Origin: Alteromonas halophila
GTDB taxonomy: Bacteria; Pseudomonadota; Gammaproteobacteria; Enterobacterales; Alteromonadaceae
Assembly (NCBI RefSeq): GCF_014651815.1
Contig: NZ_BMXP01000011.1
Coordinates: 1-64,000 of the forward strand
Reading direction: 5' to 3'
DNA: 64,000 nt
Shown: positions 40,803 to 50,053 of the stretch, one piece after another
Position numbering within the stretch: the stretch's first letter is position 1
How the letters are laid out: every line of letters begins with the position of its first letter
Made by a program: the position numbers and the translations under genes
Notes under the pieces: model-generated
Told to the model about the DNA's origin: nothing
The model's input: the letters and a program-made list of their open reading frames with translations, nothing else
Databases searched by the model: none

Positions 40803-40872
40803 TCCAGTCTGACGTGTCAGGACGGTGAAAATACGTCTGAGCAAATAAGCGTATGGCGCTGTTTGCACTCTC

Positions 40873-40904
40873 AAAAAACGCAGCATTTTATGCTGCGTTT
40901 TTTT
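40873..40904 (+). terminator. Intrinsic terminator after fadR
   Basis: AAAAAACGCAGCA (40873-40885), loop TTTTA, TGCTGCGTTTTTT (40891-40903). It is a long perfect stem, also usable from the other strand. Confidence 0.9.
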
Positions 40905-40982
40905 GTCTGTGTGTAAACGGGCGTTTATGGGCAGGCTGTGCTATACCCATATACCTACCCGCACAGTACAGGAGCTAAGCCC

Positions 40983-41369
40983 ATGCAAAACCCTATCGGA
41001 TGGTTTGAAATTTATGTCGATGATTTACAACGAGCAAAAGCCTTTTATGAATCGGTGTTTGCCGTTTCCCTAGAGTCACTGACACCGCCGGATACCGGCG
41101 AAGACGTCCCCCTGAAGATGCTGGCGTTTCCCTCTGATATGGACGCGTATGGCGCGTCGGGCGCGCTGGTGCAGGTAGAAGGGATGCAGGCGGGGGGCAA
41201 CAGCACTCTGGTATATTTTAGCTGCGAAGACTGTGCAGTAGAGGGCAGTCGGGTGGCTGAGGCCGGTGGCCGTGTTGAACGGGAAAAAATGGCCATTGGT
41301 GAGTATGGTTTTATTGTGCTGGCCTTCGATTCAGAGGGGAATATGATTGGGCTGCATTCCCATCGTTAA
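40983..41369 (+). CDS. VOC-family protein (glyoxalase/dioxygenase fold)
   Basis: A 128-residue protein with the vicinal-oxygen-chelate fold: NPIGWFEIYVDDLQRAKAFYESVF at the start and GEYGFIVLAFDSEGNMIGLHSH at the end. Such stand-alone VOC proteins include antibiotic-resistance and glyoxalase-like forms; no substrate can be assigned. CAGGAG precedes the ATG. Confidence 0.85.
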   Translation: MQNPIGWFEIYVDDLQRAKAFYESVFAVSLESLTPPDTGEDVPLKMLAFPSDMDAYGASGALVQVEGMQAGGNSTLVYFSCEDCAVEGSRVAEAGGRVEREKMAIGEYGFIVLAFDSEGNMIGLHSHR

Positions 41370-41451
41370 AAAAACTGGTTAATTAGTATGCGCTTTCTAA
41401 TTGTCAGGCGTAACCTGAACACATCAAAGTTAGCGTAACGAGGAAAATGCT

Positions 41452-41823
41452 ATGACAACCAAGAAAACTGACACCATCAAAGGTAAATTCAACGAAGCAG
41501 AAGATTTTGCGCGCAAAATCTGGTTAGCCGGCTTAGGTGCGTACGGTAAAAGCGTTGAAGAAGCGCAGGGTCGCTATGACAAGCTGAGCGCAGAAGCCAG
41601 TAAGATGTTTGACGATCTGGTATCTAAAGGTGAGAACCTGGAAGATGATGCGCGTAGCAAGTTCAAGTCTACCACCAACGATGTTGAAAACCGCGTATCA
41701 GAAGTACGTAAAAAGCTGGGTCTGGACAGCGAGCCATCAGATCAGCGCATTGAAGAGCTGTCTGCCAAGGTTGACGCATTGACAGAAGCAGTGGCTAAAC
41801 TCGCAGCAAACAGCAACAAGTAA
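41452..41823 (+). CDS. Phasin, PhaI-like
   Basis: A 123-residue amphipathic helical protein of the PhaI/PhaF superfamily. EDFARKIWLAGLGAYGKSVEEAQG (16-39) is the hydrophobic granule-binding helix seen in phasins, followed by charged coiled coil (40-120). Phasins coat polyhydroxyalkanoate or other storage inclusions. A stem-loop separates it from the next gene, so both may be in one operon with staged expression. Confidence 0.85.
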   Translation: MTTKKTDTIKGKFNEAEDFARKIWLAGLGAYGKSVEEAQGRYDKLSAEASKMFDDLVSKGENLEDDARSKFKSTTNDVENRVSEVRKKLGLDSEPSDQRIEELSAKVDALTEAVAKLAANSNK

Positions 41824-41831
41824 GCTGCGTT

Positions 41832-41860
41832 CCCCCGGAGGCACACATTCCGGGGGGGGG
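41832..41860 (+). repeat. Stem-loop between the phasin genes, with a G9 run
   Basis: CCCCCGGA (41832-41839) and TCCGGGGG (41849-41856) form an 8-bp stem. The G-run (41852-41860) follows and no T-run, so it is more likely an mRNA-stabilising or attenuating element than a terminator. Nine G in a row is also slippage-prone. Confidence 0.5.
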
Positions 41861-41902
41861 CCGTCACTTTTCAACGTCTACCGCAATATTAAGGAGTGCT
41901 CT

Positions 41903-42520
41903 ATGTCTACAAACCGAAAACCCACATCGCCCTTGCTGGGCTGGATGTCTGCGGGTGCAGATCTTGTATCTGAACAGGTTGAGCAGGTTACCGACATGGT
42001 AAGCAAGCAACTGGATGCCACTCACGCCTTATTTGAAGAACTACAGCAGCGCGGCGAGAGTGTGGATGATCAACTGCGTGAAACGCTGAGTCCATCCTCT
42101 GTGTTTTCGTCTTTGCAGACGCTGATGATGGCAAACCCACTGTTCTCATTATTCAGTGGCAGTAAGAAAGCCAGCGTCCGGGAACAGCAACTCGAGGTAT
42201 TGTCGGCAAAAGTCGATTTACTGGTCGAGCAGGTGGCGCTGCTGGCAGCGAAAAAGGCGGCTGAACAGAATGCGTCGGCCACTCCGGCAAAAACCAGTGC
42301 TGGCTCAGCGGCTCAGTCCACGACCAAAAAGTCCACGTCCCGTAAAAGTTCGACTGCATCAAAAAGTACATCAGGGACGTCAGCGTCTAAAGCGGGCAGT
42401 CAGTCGACACGCAAACGTGCCAGCACATCAACCACCCGTAAACGCAGCAGTACGGGCGCGTCTAAAACGTCCTCTTCATCGGGGACAACGAAAGCAAGCG
42501 CGACAAAAAAGGCCGAATAA
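41903..42520 (+). CDS. PhaF-like protein with basic histone-like tail
   Basis: A 205-residue protein. The N-terminal part (about 1-115) is helical and amphipathic with a leucine-rich segment (QQLEVLSAKVDLLVEQVALLAAKKAAE). The C-terminal 80-85 residues are almost only Ser, Thr, Lys, Arg, Ala and Gly (KKSTSRKSSTASKS, TRKRASTSTTRKR), like the histone-H1-like tail of Pseudomonas PhaF, though without the AAKP repeat. PhaF-type proteins bind both granules and DNA and segregate granules at division. The final codons lie inside a terminator stem. Confidence 0.75.
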   Translation: MSTNRKPTSPLLGWMSAGADLVSEQVEQVTDMVSKQLDATHALFEELQQRGESVDDQLRETLSPSSVFSSLQTLMMANPLFSLFSGSKKASVREQQLEVLSAKVDLLVEQVALLAAKKAAEQNASATPAKTSAGSAAQSTTKKSTSRKSSTASKSTSGTSASKAGSQSTRKRASTSTTRKRSSTGASKTSSSSGTTKASATKKAE

Positions 42521-42532
42521 ACGGCCTTTTTT
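42505..42532. terminator. Bidirectional terminator overlapping the PhaF-like stop codon
   Basis: AAAAAAGGCCG, loop AATAAA, CGGCCTTTTTT. The stop codon TAA (42518-42520) lies in the loop. On the minus strand it also ends in a T-run and terminates the convergent gene. Confidence 0.88.
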
Positions 42533-42549
42533 CGTAACTGTGCCCATCA

Positions 42550-43989
42550 TCAGTAGCGGTTCCACAGGTTCTGATGTTTCTTAAACAGGAAGTAGTCAAA
42601 AGGCTCCCAGTAGCTGGGAACCAGATCATCAATGGCGTCCGGCGTAAAGTTGGCTGACAGCTTATCCATAATTTCTGTTAACCGTTCGCGGCCAATACGC
42701 ATTAGTTTTTTGCGGTTTGCGGGAAAGTACAGATTACAACTGCGTTCAATGACATCATCCTGCCCAGCTGAAATATAGGTCAGGTTGCGGCTGACCACCC
42801 GACACATTGGTTCTGCCGGATTTTTTGGGTTCAGGCCGGTGACGATGGCACACTCGTACTGATCCCGTTCAATACCGCGCTCATTTTTGGGAATAAAGGT
42901 GACGCCGAAACCTTGCGGAAAATACCCGACAATCTTAATAAAGTCTCCTGCAAGCCGTGGATTGAGAGCCTCTTTTTTCGCGAGTTGCTCAATAAGCATG
43001 TAACCTTTTGGCAATTCTTTTCGGGTGTAATCTGGTTTGGTTGACAGCACAATAGAGACATAGATCTGAGGGATCTTGATAATTTCACCAATTCCGGATT
43101 TACCGACAAACGCATCCTTAACCGTATTCATGGTAAACGCGCTGGCGGCTTCATGCATGGCATTAAAGCGGTCTCGTTCTTCCTTGTCGTTTCCAATATA
43201 CGCAGGCAGACCTAATCCTTCTTTAATATACCGCAGTGACTGGTAGTAATTAATTTTCAGCAGTTGTTTGCGGTCGTCACCTTCCAGTACCCGAAATTCA
43301 TCTTTGTCGCCTTCATCGCCGCGCAAAATAGCGATAGCTTCGCTGCTTTGCAGGCCGATATCCTGTAAAACACAGGCCTTGATCAGTGGTAATGCCAGCT
43401 CTTCACGCCAGGTATCCTGCCACTTTCGGCTCCCTTCGAACCGTTCAAGCGCCCCCTGATACCTGGACAGGTAAGGATGTGTGATTTTTTCATGGGCCAG
43501 CACTTTATCAGTCAGGCGCAGACAAAGTACGGCCTTATACAGTGGCTTGAGACGCTGATGATGACGGGCGAAATTGCCCTGTGGGCCACGGGTAAGTAAC
43601 ATCACGGTGCCAAGAAACTTAGCGCTTAAGTGCTGTGTTTCCTGCCAGGTGTCGCCTTCACACAACGTAAGCAGTTTCAGGGCAACCGAGTCCAGGCGAT
43701 CGAGTCGGGCAAGCCGTTCATCTTCGAGCTTCTTTTCAGCGACTTTGAGTTTTTTTCTCAGTTGCTCTTCATGCGCCTGTTTCCGCTTACCACCGCCTTC
43801 GATTTCCACAAGCTTATCTTTCAGCTCTGTAATATGGGATTCAAGTTCGGGCGTTAGTGTAAAAAAATGACGGGCGTCCTCATAGACGGAGCCCAGGCCC
43901 GCTTCCTGAGGATAAACGAGGTCGATGAGCTGCTTGACTTGCTGGGTGTAGATACTGTCTGGATTTTCTGTCTTTTTACTCACTGACAA
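42550..43989 (-). CDS. Protein with a degenerate HD-GYP-like domain
   Basis: A 479-residue soluble protein. Residues 50-100 are charged coiled coil. Residues about 140-400 follow the HD-GYP layout: ALPLIKACVLQDIG (200-212) corresponds to HDIG with Gln209 for the metal-binding His; KQLLKINYYQSLRYIKE resembles the HP-iG region without its histidines; no HHE/GYP signature is left; LNPRLAGDFIKIVGYFPQGFGVTFI and CAIVTGLNPKNPAEPMCRVV match the C-terminal end of HD-GYP proteins. I infer loss of c-di-GMP hydrolysis. The start is TTG at 43989 or GTG at 43983, neither with a clear ribosome-binding site. It lies 33 nt after the patatin gene, same strand. Confidence 0.6.
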   Translation of the reverse strand: MSVSKKTENPDSIYTQQVKQLIDLVYPQEAGLGSVYEDARHFFTLTPELESHITELKDKLVEIEGGGKRKQAHEEQLRKKLKVAEKKLEDERLARLDRLDSVALKLLTLCEGDTWQETQHLSAKFLGTVMLLTRGPQGNFARHHQRLKPLYKAVLCLRLTDKVLAHEKITHPYLSRYQGALERFEGSRKWQDTWREELALPLIKACVLQDIGLQSSEAIAILRGDEGDKDEFRVLEGDDRKQLLKINYYQSLRYIKEGLGLPAYIGNDKEERDRFNAMHEAASAFTMNTVKDAFVGKSGIGEIIKIPQIYVSIVLSTKPDYTRKELPKGYMLIEQLAKKEALNPRLAGDFIKIVGYFPQGFGVTFIPKNERGIERDQYECAIVTGLNPKNPAEPMCRVVSRNLTYISAGQDDVIERSCNLYFPANRKKLMRIGRERLTEIMDKLSANFTPDAIDDLVPSYWEPFDYFLFKKHQNLWNRY

Positions 43990-44022
43990 AGCTTACACTC
44001 ATAATTTGACGAACAGTTAGGG

Positions 44023-45510
44023 TTACAGCGCATGGGTCTGGATATCTTCCACATGCCGCTTATGGCCAAGCTCAACTGCTTCGCGCTGTTTTAAAAGGCG
44101 TAGATAATAACGCAAAGTTTCACTGATTTTGGTATTTCTTTCAATAACATCGATATGCGGCCAGGTTGACTTTTCACCACTTTCAATCAACGCTGATACA
44201 CTCTCCAGCGTGGGATTTGCCAGCACCTGAGACAAACTGCGTAGCTGACTGTTCGGTAGTATATTGATGTCACCAACGTATTGCTGGTCGAGTATAGATC
44301 GCGCTTTGTGAATTGCCAGTTTCGCGCCACGGTTGTCAATCAGTCGCTCGACCATATCAATTGCGAAAATGCTGTTAGATTTCGCCAGCTGGCCAAGATG
44401 ACGCATGGTCAGATCGGTCCAGGACGATGCACTGCTTTTGAAGCTGGATAAAAAGGGCACTGCCAGTGGATTTGTCTGACTGACAATGCTGTGGTTCACC
44501 CCATACAACCGGGAGAGTCGCTCAAATGGCAGATCCGCCATAAGCGAGCCGTCAGCGAATCGGCGATTAGGTATATAAGGAACCACATCACCTTTCGTGG
44601 TTTTCGCTTTTAACTGAACCGGGCTAAAGATCACCGGTACCGCACACGATGCCCGCACGGCTTGCGCAATAATGGCATTGGGAGAGGTTTTGGCATTCAG
44701 CAACCGGGAATGCTGATGCAAATCTGCAGGCGACACCGTGATCGTCACATGCCGGCCGGTTTTTTTGAATGCTTCTTCAAAGGTGGTCAGGTCAAACAGG
44801 GTGATTAAGGCATTTTCCAGCGACGAACTGTCAAACAGACTTTTTTTACCCAGCCCGGAAAAATTACGCCAGTCTTTGAAGCGCTCGAATATATATTCAG
44901 TGTCGAGGGCATCAAGCAGTTCATCATGGGTACGGGTACCCAGCATTGCTGCGATAATCGAACCGGCACTGGCGCCACTGATAACACCTGGCAGTAAATT
45001 CTTCTCATTCAGTGATTTCACGACACCACAGTGAAAAATTCCCAGGCCTGCGCCGCCTGACAGCATCAGACAACTGCGGCCAAAGGCGTGCGCGGTTTCT
45101 TCGAAAAACGACAGCTTTTCGTAAAAATCCATTTCCTGCTCGTCAGCATGATAGATTTGTTCAAGGGCGCCGACCACTTCAGCAATAAAGGTCTCAATCA
45201 GGGTTTTAGTGCCAATCAGACACTGCTCACCCAGCACTGGATTGGCAATGTTGCCCAGGTTGCCATGCAGACCTTCGTGAATAATTGAGGAAAGCGCCAT
45301 GACATCCGCGCGTCCACGGGCAATTTGCAATCGCTGGACACGTTTTCTGATCAGTCGGTAATCGTAGTCGCGACAAGGATCTTTGTCTTTCCATTCGTCT
45401 GCTCCGGACTGCCTGTCATGTTCAAGGCAGGCTTCCCGATATTCCTGATACGTCGATGCATGTCGGATAGCACGCTCGATAGAAAAAAGTCGAGGATTCA
45501 AAAGTGCCAT
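44023..45510 (-). CDS. Patatin-like phospholipase with DUF3336 N-terminus
   Basis: A 495-residue protein. Residues 1-145 form the DUF3336-type helical domain seen in yeast Tgl3/4/5 triacylglycerol lipases. The patatin domain follows: oxyanion loop SGGAGLG (151-157), nucleophile Ser181 in GASAG, Asp320 in DGS (normally DGG). Likely substrates are storage lipids or phospholipids. GGAGG precedes the ATG. Adjacent genes for phasins and a wax-ester synthase fit a lipid-body role. Confidence 0.9.
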   Translation of the reverse strand: MALLNPRLFSIERAIRHASTYQEYREACLEHDRQSGADEWKDKDPCRDYDYRLIRKRVQRLQIARGRADVMALSSIIHEGLHGNLGNIANPVLGEQCLIGTKTLIETFIAEVVGALEQIYHADEQEMDFYEKLSFFEETAHAFGRSCLMLSGGAGLGIFHCGVVKSLNEKNLLPGVISGASAGSIIAAMLGTRTHDELLDALDTEYIFERFKDWRNFSGLGKKSLFDSSSLENALITLFDLTTFEEAFKKTGRHVTITVSPADLHQHSRLLNAKTSPNAIIAQAVRASCAVPVIFSPVQLKAKTTKGDVVPYIPNRRFADGSLMADLPFERLSRLYGVNHSIVSQTNPLAVPFLSSFKSSASSWTDLTMRHLGQLAKSNSIFAIDMVERLIDNRGAKLAIHKARSILDQQYVGDINILPNSQLRSLSQVLANPTLESVSALIESGEKSTWPHIDVIERNTKISETLRYYLRLLKQREAVELGHKRHVEDIQTHAL

Positions 45511-45713
45511 AGCCGTACCTCCAGCGCTGTGCGGTTAATTGGGACAACACCTGTCCTAGTGTATGTAACGCAATTAGAAATCACTACCCAATTTTATAAA
45601 CTTCAGTCTGGCAGTGATGATTGCGCCTTATACCCGGCAAAAAGATTGACCAAAGGCTAAGCAGTCAGTAGCCTGAAGCCATAACAAAAATCGCAGGACT
45701 CAACACACCGCTC

Positions 45714-46922
45714 ATGGAATGGAATATTCAGTTGCTGAGTTTGCTGTCCATCCCTGTCATCAGTGCCATAGTGGGGTGGGTAACAAACTACCTTGCCGTC
45801 AAGATGATGTTTTACCCCATCGAGTTCACTGGCATACGGCCGTTTTTTGGCTGGCAGGGATTGATCCCGGCCAAACGCCGGGAAATGGCCGAAATCGAAG
45901 TGGAACTGGTGCTGGGTAAACTGTTGAGTGTCGAAGAAATGGCCGGGCGCATTGAGCCGGAAGCGCTTACCGAGGCCATTGAACGTCGCCTGCGACAGGT
46001 GTTACGCAAAGTGGTAAACGATGTGATGAGCGAATCGGCACCCGGGTTATGGGCTGCCTTGCCGGTACAGGGCAAAAACCTCGTTTATCAGCGCGTTGAA
46101 AATGACATGCCCCATGTGGTGCAAAAAATGGTGGAAGACTTCCAGCATAATGTTACGGAGATCCTTGACATTAAAGAGCTGGTCGTAGAGCAGCTGGTGA
46201 ATGCACCCGAACTTATCAACGAGATCTTTCTGACCGCCGGCAGTAAAGAGTTTCCCTTTATCGTTCGTTCCGGCCTGTATTTTGGTTTTCTGTTCGGTCT
46301 GCCGACCATGTTGCTATGGCATTACTTTCAGGCATGGTGGCTGCTGCCTCTGGGCGGGTTGCTGGTGGGCTACGCTACCAACTGGATCGCCATTAAAATT
46401 ATTTTTGAGCCAAAAAATCCTATCAACATTGGCCCTTTCAAAATTCAGGGGATGTTCCTGAAGCGTCAGAAAGAAGTATCAGAAGTCTACGCGGATATTA
46501 TTGAGCGAAAGCTGATTACGCCACAAAACATTACCCACATCATATTGCATGGCTCCGGTTCAGCGCAGTTACTGGAAATTATTGAATTGCATGTCAACGA
46601 TGCAATTGAACGCTATGTCGCCGTCGCACAACCATATTTTGCTCTGGGGGTAGGGTCTGAAAACTACCACCGCATGAAAACACTGGCGGTAGAGCAAATT
46701 TTTGAAAACTCTGACAAATATCTGCTTTACGCCTATGATTATGCTAATCAGGCGCTGCGTATAGGTGGCGATTTATGTGAGCGCATGCAGGCACTGACGC
46801 CACTTGAGTTTGAAGGGGTGCTGAGACCTGCTTATCAACAGGACGAATGGAAGCTGATCGTGACTGGCGCGATACTGGGTTTGCTGGCTGGTTTTGCGCA
46901 ACTGTATCTGGTGTTTATGTGA
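45714..46922 (+). CDS. DUF445-family membrane protein
   Basis: A 402-residue protein with an N-terminal membrane segment (IPVISAIVGWVTNYLAVKMMFYP), one or two central segments (about 187-225: FGFLFGLPTMLLWHYF and LPLGGLLVGYATNWIAIKIIFEP) and a C-terminal one (VTGAILGLLAGFAQLYLVFM). The twin WxTNYLAVKMM/YATNWIAIKII repeats are the DUF445 signature. Function is unknown. The TetR gene starts 1 nt after its stop, so it heads a three-gene operon. Confidence 0.88.
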   Translation: MEWNIQLLSLLSIPVISAIVGWVTNYLAVKMMFYPIEFTGIRPFFGWQGLIPAKRREMAEIEVELVLGKLLSVEEMAGRIEPEALTEAIERRLRQVLRKVVNDVMSESAPGLWAALPVQGKNLVYQRVENDMPHVVQKMVEDFQHNVTEILDIKELVVEQLVNAPELINEIFLTAGSKEFPFIVRSGLYFGFLFGLPTMLLWHYFQAWWLLPLGGLLVGYATNWIAIKIIFEPKNPINIGPFKIQGMFLKRQKEVSEVYADIIERKLITPQNITHIILHGSGSAQLLEIIELHVNDAIERYVAVAQPYFALGVGSENYHRMKTLAVEQIFENSDKYLLYAYDYANQALRIGGDLCERMQALTPLEFEGVLRPAYQQDEWKLIVTGAILGLLAGFAQLYLVFM

Positions 46923-46923
46923 A

Positions 46924-47610
46924 ATGAGAGCCCGTATTAAGACCTCGCAACGGATCCTCCTGACCGCGCTGGCGCTGTTTAATGAGCACGGTGAGAATTC
47001 GGTCAGCAGTGTGGATATTGCGCTGGAGTTAGATATTAGTCCGGGCAACCTGTATTACCACTACAAGGGTAAAGAGGTCATGGTCGCAACGTTGCTGCAA
47101 CTGCATCAGAAAAATATGCTGGCGTTGCTGGCAAGCAAATCGGATGAAGTGCTGAATGCGGATGATCTTTTTTATTACTTCTACATGCTGATCGACCACC
47201 TGCATCTGTTTCGATTCTTTTACCGCAGTCCTGCAGACTTATCTGAAAAATACCCTGACACGGTACGTGTACGCAAACGCCTGATGGATGCACTGGAGAG
47301 TCGCCTTAACGGTTTGCTCAGTGCGCTGGTCAGAAAAGGCGAGCTCATTGCCACCGCTGCTGACACGCGACTTCTGGCTGAGTTGCTGGAGCAGATTATG
47401 ATGCAGTCGTGTCAGTATAACGGGCGTATCAATAACCAGGACGATGAGGCACAGCGCTACCATGCGCTGTCTTTACTGATGGTGAGTATTCTGCCCAGGT
47501 TACGGCTGCCAGCTGAAACCATAGCGGCAATCCAGGACGCAATTCAACGTCATTCCCTGGCCAATATGACCGCACGTCAGTCGGCAGAATCGCTGGTGCT
47601 GGGGGCATAA
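46924..47610 (+). CDS. TetR-family regulator, PhaD-like
   Basis: A 228-residue TetR protein. The helix-turn-helix is in SSVDIALELDISPGNLYYHYKGKEVMVATLL (about 29-59), close to the PhaD sequence of Pseudomonas, which regulates phasin genes. The ATG follows the DUF445 stop by 1 nt and the wax-ester synthase starts 2 nt after the TetR stop. Ligand could be an acyl-CoA; that is inferred from context. No operator was recognised. Confidence 0.82.
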   Translation: MRARIKTSQRILLTALALFNEHGENSVSSVDIALELDISPGNLYYHYKGKEVMVATLLQLHQKNMLALLASKSDEVLNADDLFYYFYMLIDHLHLFRFFYRSPADLSEKYPDTVRVRKRLMDALESRLNGLLSALVRKGELIATAADTRLLAELLEQIMMQSCQYNGRINNQDDEAQRYHALSLLMVSILPRLRLPAETIAAIQDAIQRHSLANMTARQSAESLVLGA

Positions 47611-47612
47611 TT

Positions 47613-49058
47613 GTGGGTTACCGGTTAAGTTTCCTTGATAAATCGTTCTGGCTCACAGAGTCGACAGCGAACCCTAAGCATGTGGGATGCCTGCAGTTGC
47701 TTGCGCCACCTGACGATGTGGTAGTGGGTGAGTACGTGGAAACGCTGGTGACCGAGATGAAATCAGCATCGCGGGCGACACCGCCGTTTAACTGTAAAGT
47801 TAAAGCAGTGCTCGGCTACCCGGTCGGGTTGCAGCCCGTTCGGCGTATGGCGATGGATTACCATATTCAGCTTCATGTGATTGACGATATCACTGACAAA
47901 GTCGCCCTTGATGCATTTGTCGCGCGTCTGCACGAGTCGCGACTGGATCCTGATAAGCCGCTTTGGCAGTACCATTTTATCCATGACAAACGCCATGACA
48001 GGTTCGCCATTTATGCCCGTGTGCACCACCTGTATGGGGATGGCGCGACGCTGGTACGCTGGTTTCAGGCTGGATATCTCAGCAAACCGGATACGTCATC
48101 GTTTGTGCCGGTCTGGGCGGTGAAGCGGCTGCGCAGAAAGGGCAGTAAGCCTGCAGGCGTTACCCGGCTGTGGCAGTCAGTGACGGGCGCCTTGCGTACT
48201 GGTATTGATTTGTTTGTGATCTTCTCGCGGCTGTTATTGAAGCTGGTACGTATCAATCCGCACTATATGCCTATCCCGTTCACCGGCACGAAAACTGTAT
48301 TGACCGGGCAGGTTAAGCAGGGGCGCGCCGTGGCGACCACTGTGCTGGATTTTGACAGGGTACGGCGGATTGCAAAACGAACCCGCTCCACCGCTAACGA
48401 AGTGCTCCTGTGTGCCTTTGATATTGGTGTACACCGGCTTTTGCAGGATCACGGTCACGTGTTTAAGAAAAGTCTGTTTACCAATATGCCGATTAATTTG
48501 CGTAAACCGGGAGAGAAGACGTCCGGCAATAAAATTGCCATTGTACCGGTAGAACTGGCGCACGGCGAAACTGATCCGTATTTACGCCTGCGACAGATCA
48601 TTATTAATCACCGTATTGTAAAATTTGCAGCGCAACACGCCAGACCGGGCGCATTCAGTGCTTATACCATTGTTATCCAGTCGCTGGCGCTGGTCTATGA
48701 ATGGCTGCATTTATCCAGCCTGGTTAAGCCCATTGCCAATATACTGGTGTCGAATGTACCGGGGCCCACCGATGAACGCTATCTGAAAGACAGCAAGTTG
48801 CTTGCCTGCTACCCGATTTCCACTATGACGCCGGGGGGCGGCGTCAATATTACGCTGATGACGTATGCCGGTAAGGCCAATATAGGCATGGTGTGCTGCA
48901 ACAAAAACATCACGTCATTGCAGCCGCTGGTGGATTATTTTCAGGAAGCGTTCGACATGCTGGAAGCAAGTGTCGATGATCCGTCTCAGAATATTGAGGA
49001 TATCGGCGAGCACATCGAAAATGTGCCGGTATCGATTGTCACCGACACGCCGCAATAA
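47613..49058 (+). CDS. Wax ester synthase / diacylglycerol acyltransferase
   Basis: A 481-residue WS/DGAT bifunctional acyltransferase. The catalytic motif HHLYGDG (138-144) fits HHxxxDG; KPLW (115-118) is the conserved PLW motif; VSNVPGP near 388 and the C-terminal DUF1298-like domain are present. It esterifies acyl-CoA with fatty alcohols or diacylglycerol for storage. The start is GTG and is coupled to the upstream TetR gene. Whether the cell stores wax esters, TAG or both cannot be told. Confidence 0.92.
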   Translation: MGYRLSFLDKSFWLTESTANPKHVGCLQLLAPPDDVVVGEYVETLVTEMKSASRATPPFNCKVKAVLGYPVGLQPVRRMAMDYHIQLHVIDDITDKVALDAFVARLHESRLDPDKPLWQYHFIHDKRHDRFAIYARVHHLYGDGATLVRWFQAGYLSKPDTSSFVPVWAVKRLRRKGSKPAGVTRLWQSVTGALRTGIDLFVIFSRLLLKLVRINPHYMPIPFTGTKTVLTGQVKQGRAVATTVLDFDRVRRIAKRTRSTANEVLLCAFDIGVHRLLQDHGHVFKKSLFTNMPINLRKPGEKTSGNKIAIVPVELAHGETDPYLRLRQIIINHRIVKFAAQHARPGAFSAYTIVIQSLALVYEWLHLSSLVKPIANILVSNVPGPTDERYLKDSKLLACYPISTMTPGGGVNITLMTYAGKANIGMVCCNKNITSLQPLVDYFQEAFDMLEASVDDPSQNIEDIGEHIENVPVSIVTDTPQ

Positions 49059-49100
49059 TGATGCGCACAGCCTCTGTGCAGAGCACTACACCCATTGGTG

Positions 49101-49826
49101 TTAAAAATAAAAGCGCAGCCGGTTGTCTTCAACGCCGACGTGGTGGCCCAGACGCGCAAATAAATACTCACGCCACTGGTCATCGCGCATCTGGTGGTAA
49201 AGTTCAGCGTGAGTCAGGGCCGACTCCAGCGTTGTTTCTATCTGAGGCCGGTGATAATCAAGGATCCGCTGCATACTGCCGTTCAGATAAAGCTTCAGGT
49301 AATCCAGCGCCTGCGTTGAGACGCCGCCAGAAAGGACTGACAGCCCGCCAATCACCGATTTGCTTAGCAGGCTGCCAAACCCGCCGGGTAATAATTTGTC
49401 GATAAGAAAACGGGTATCTTTAATCAGCGCATAGTCATCGTTAATCAGGCGGGCTCCGTCAAAGCGTACATCCTCCAGGTGCAGGGTGGCTGTATCGCTC
49501 TCATAGCGAGGCCTGCAACTGGCTGTAAGCATAATATGCGCCCGGTAAATGGTGGCGCTCAGCGCGCTTATTCTGAGGCTGGCAAGTGCCTGCAGTCCAA
49601 TACGGTTATCGGTCTCGTGCAGCGTAACCTGGCCGCGCTCAACTCTGACCGTCCCCTCGCCAATGGGAGGACGAATAGAAAAACGCTGGGGAAAATGGGG
49701 GGCAATGAGGTCATTAAGTTCATCAGGGGTAAAGTCGTCATGGCTTATTTTACCCAGCTTTACCAGCACCCAGCCAGCCGCCACCCGCCACTTATCCTGC
49801 CACGTTAACTGGTGCATATCCGTCAC
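49101..49826 (-). CDS. Unrecognised protein, possibly DUF1439-like
   Basis: A 241-residue protein without clear signal peptide. The block FTPDELNDLIAPHFPQRFSIRPPIGEGTVRVERGQV, then a strand-rich section ending SDTATLHLEDVRFDGARL, recalls the lipid-binding-like DUF1439 (YceB) layout, but the similarity is weak and there is no lipobox. A C-terminal helical part follows. It converges with the wax-ester synthase gene (42 nt apart), so a lipid link is possible from context alone. GTG at 49826 or ATG at 49817 may start it. Confidence 0.55.
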   Translation of the reverse strand: MTDMHQLTWQDKWRVAAGWVLVKLGKISHDDFTPDELNDLIAPHFPQRFSIRPPIGEGTVRVERGQVTLHETDNRIGLQALASLRISALSATIYRAHIMLTASCRPRYESDTATLHLEDVRFDGARLINDDYALIKDTRFLIDKLLPGGFGSLLSKSVIGGLSVLSGGVSTQALDYLKLYLNGSMQRILDYHRPQIETTLESALTHAELYHQMRDDQWREYLFARLGHHVGVEDNRLRFYF

Positions 49827-50053
49827 AACAATGGTTCGTTCTTAAAAAACCTTAACATAATACTACCCGCAGGTGCGCAACATTTGCTAATCTGGTCGTA
49901 CCATTTGATGTTGTCGCAAGCAGCCTGTGATGTGGTGCAGTGCCGGGTCACTGCAAGCAGGCCTCACAGCTCGGAGCAGACAACGACACAGGCAGTCATT
50001 GGTGTGCCACTCGGTCAGTCAGGCGCACAAGTTTGCAGGCAGAGGATGTGGGT

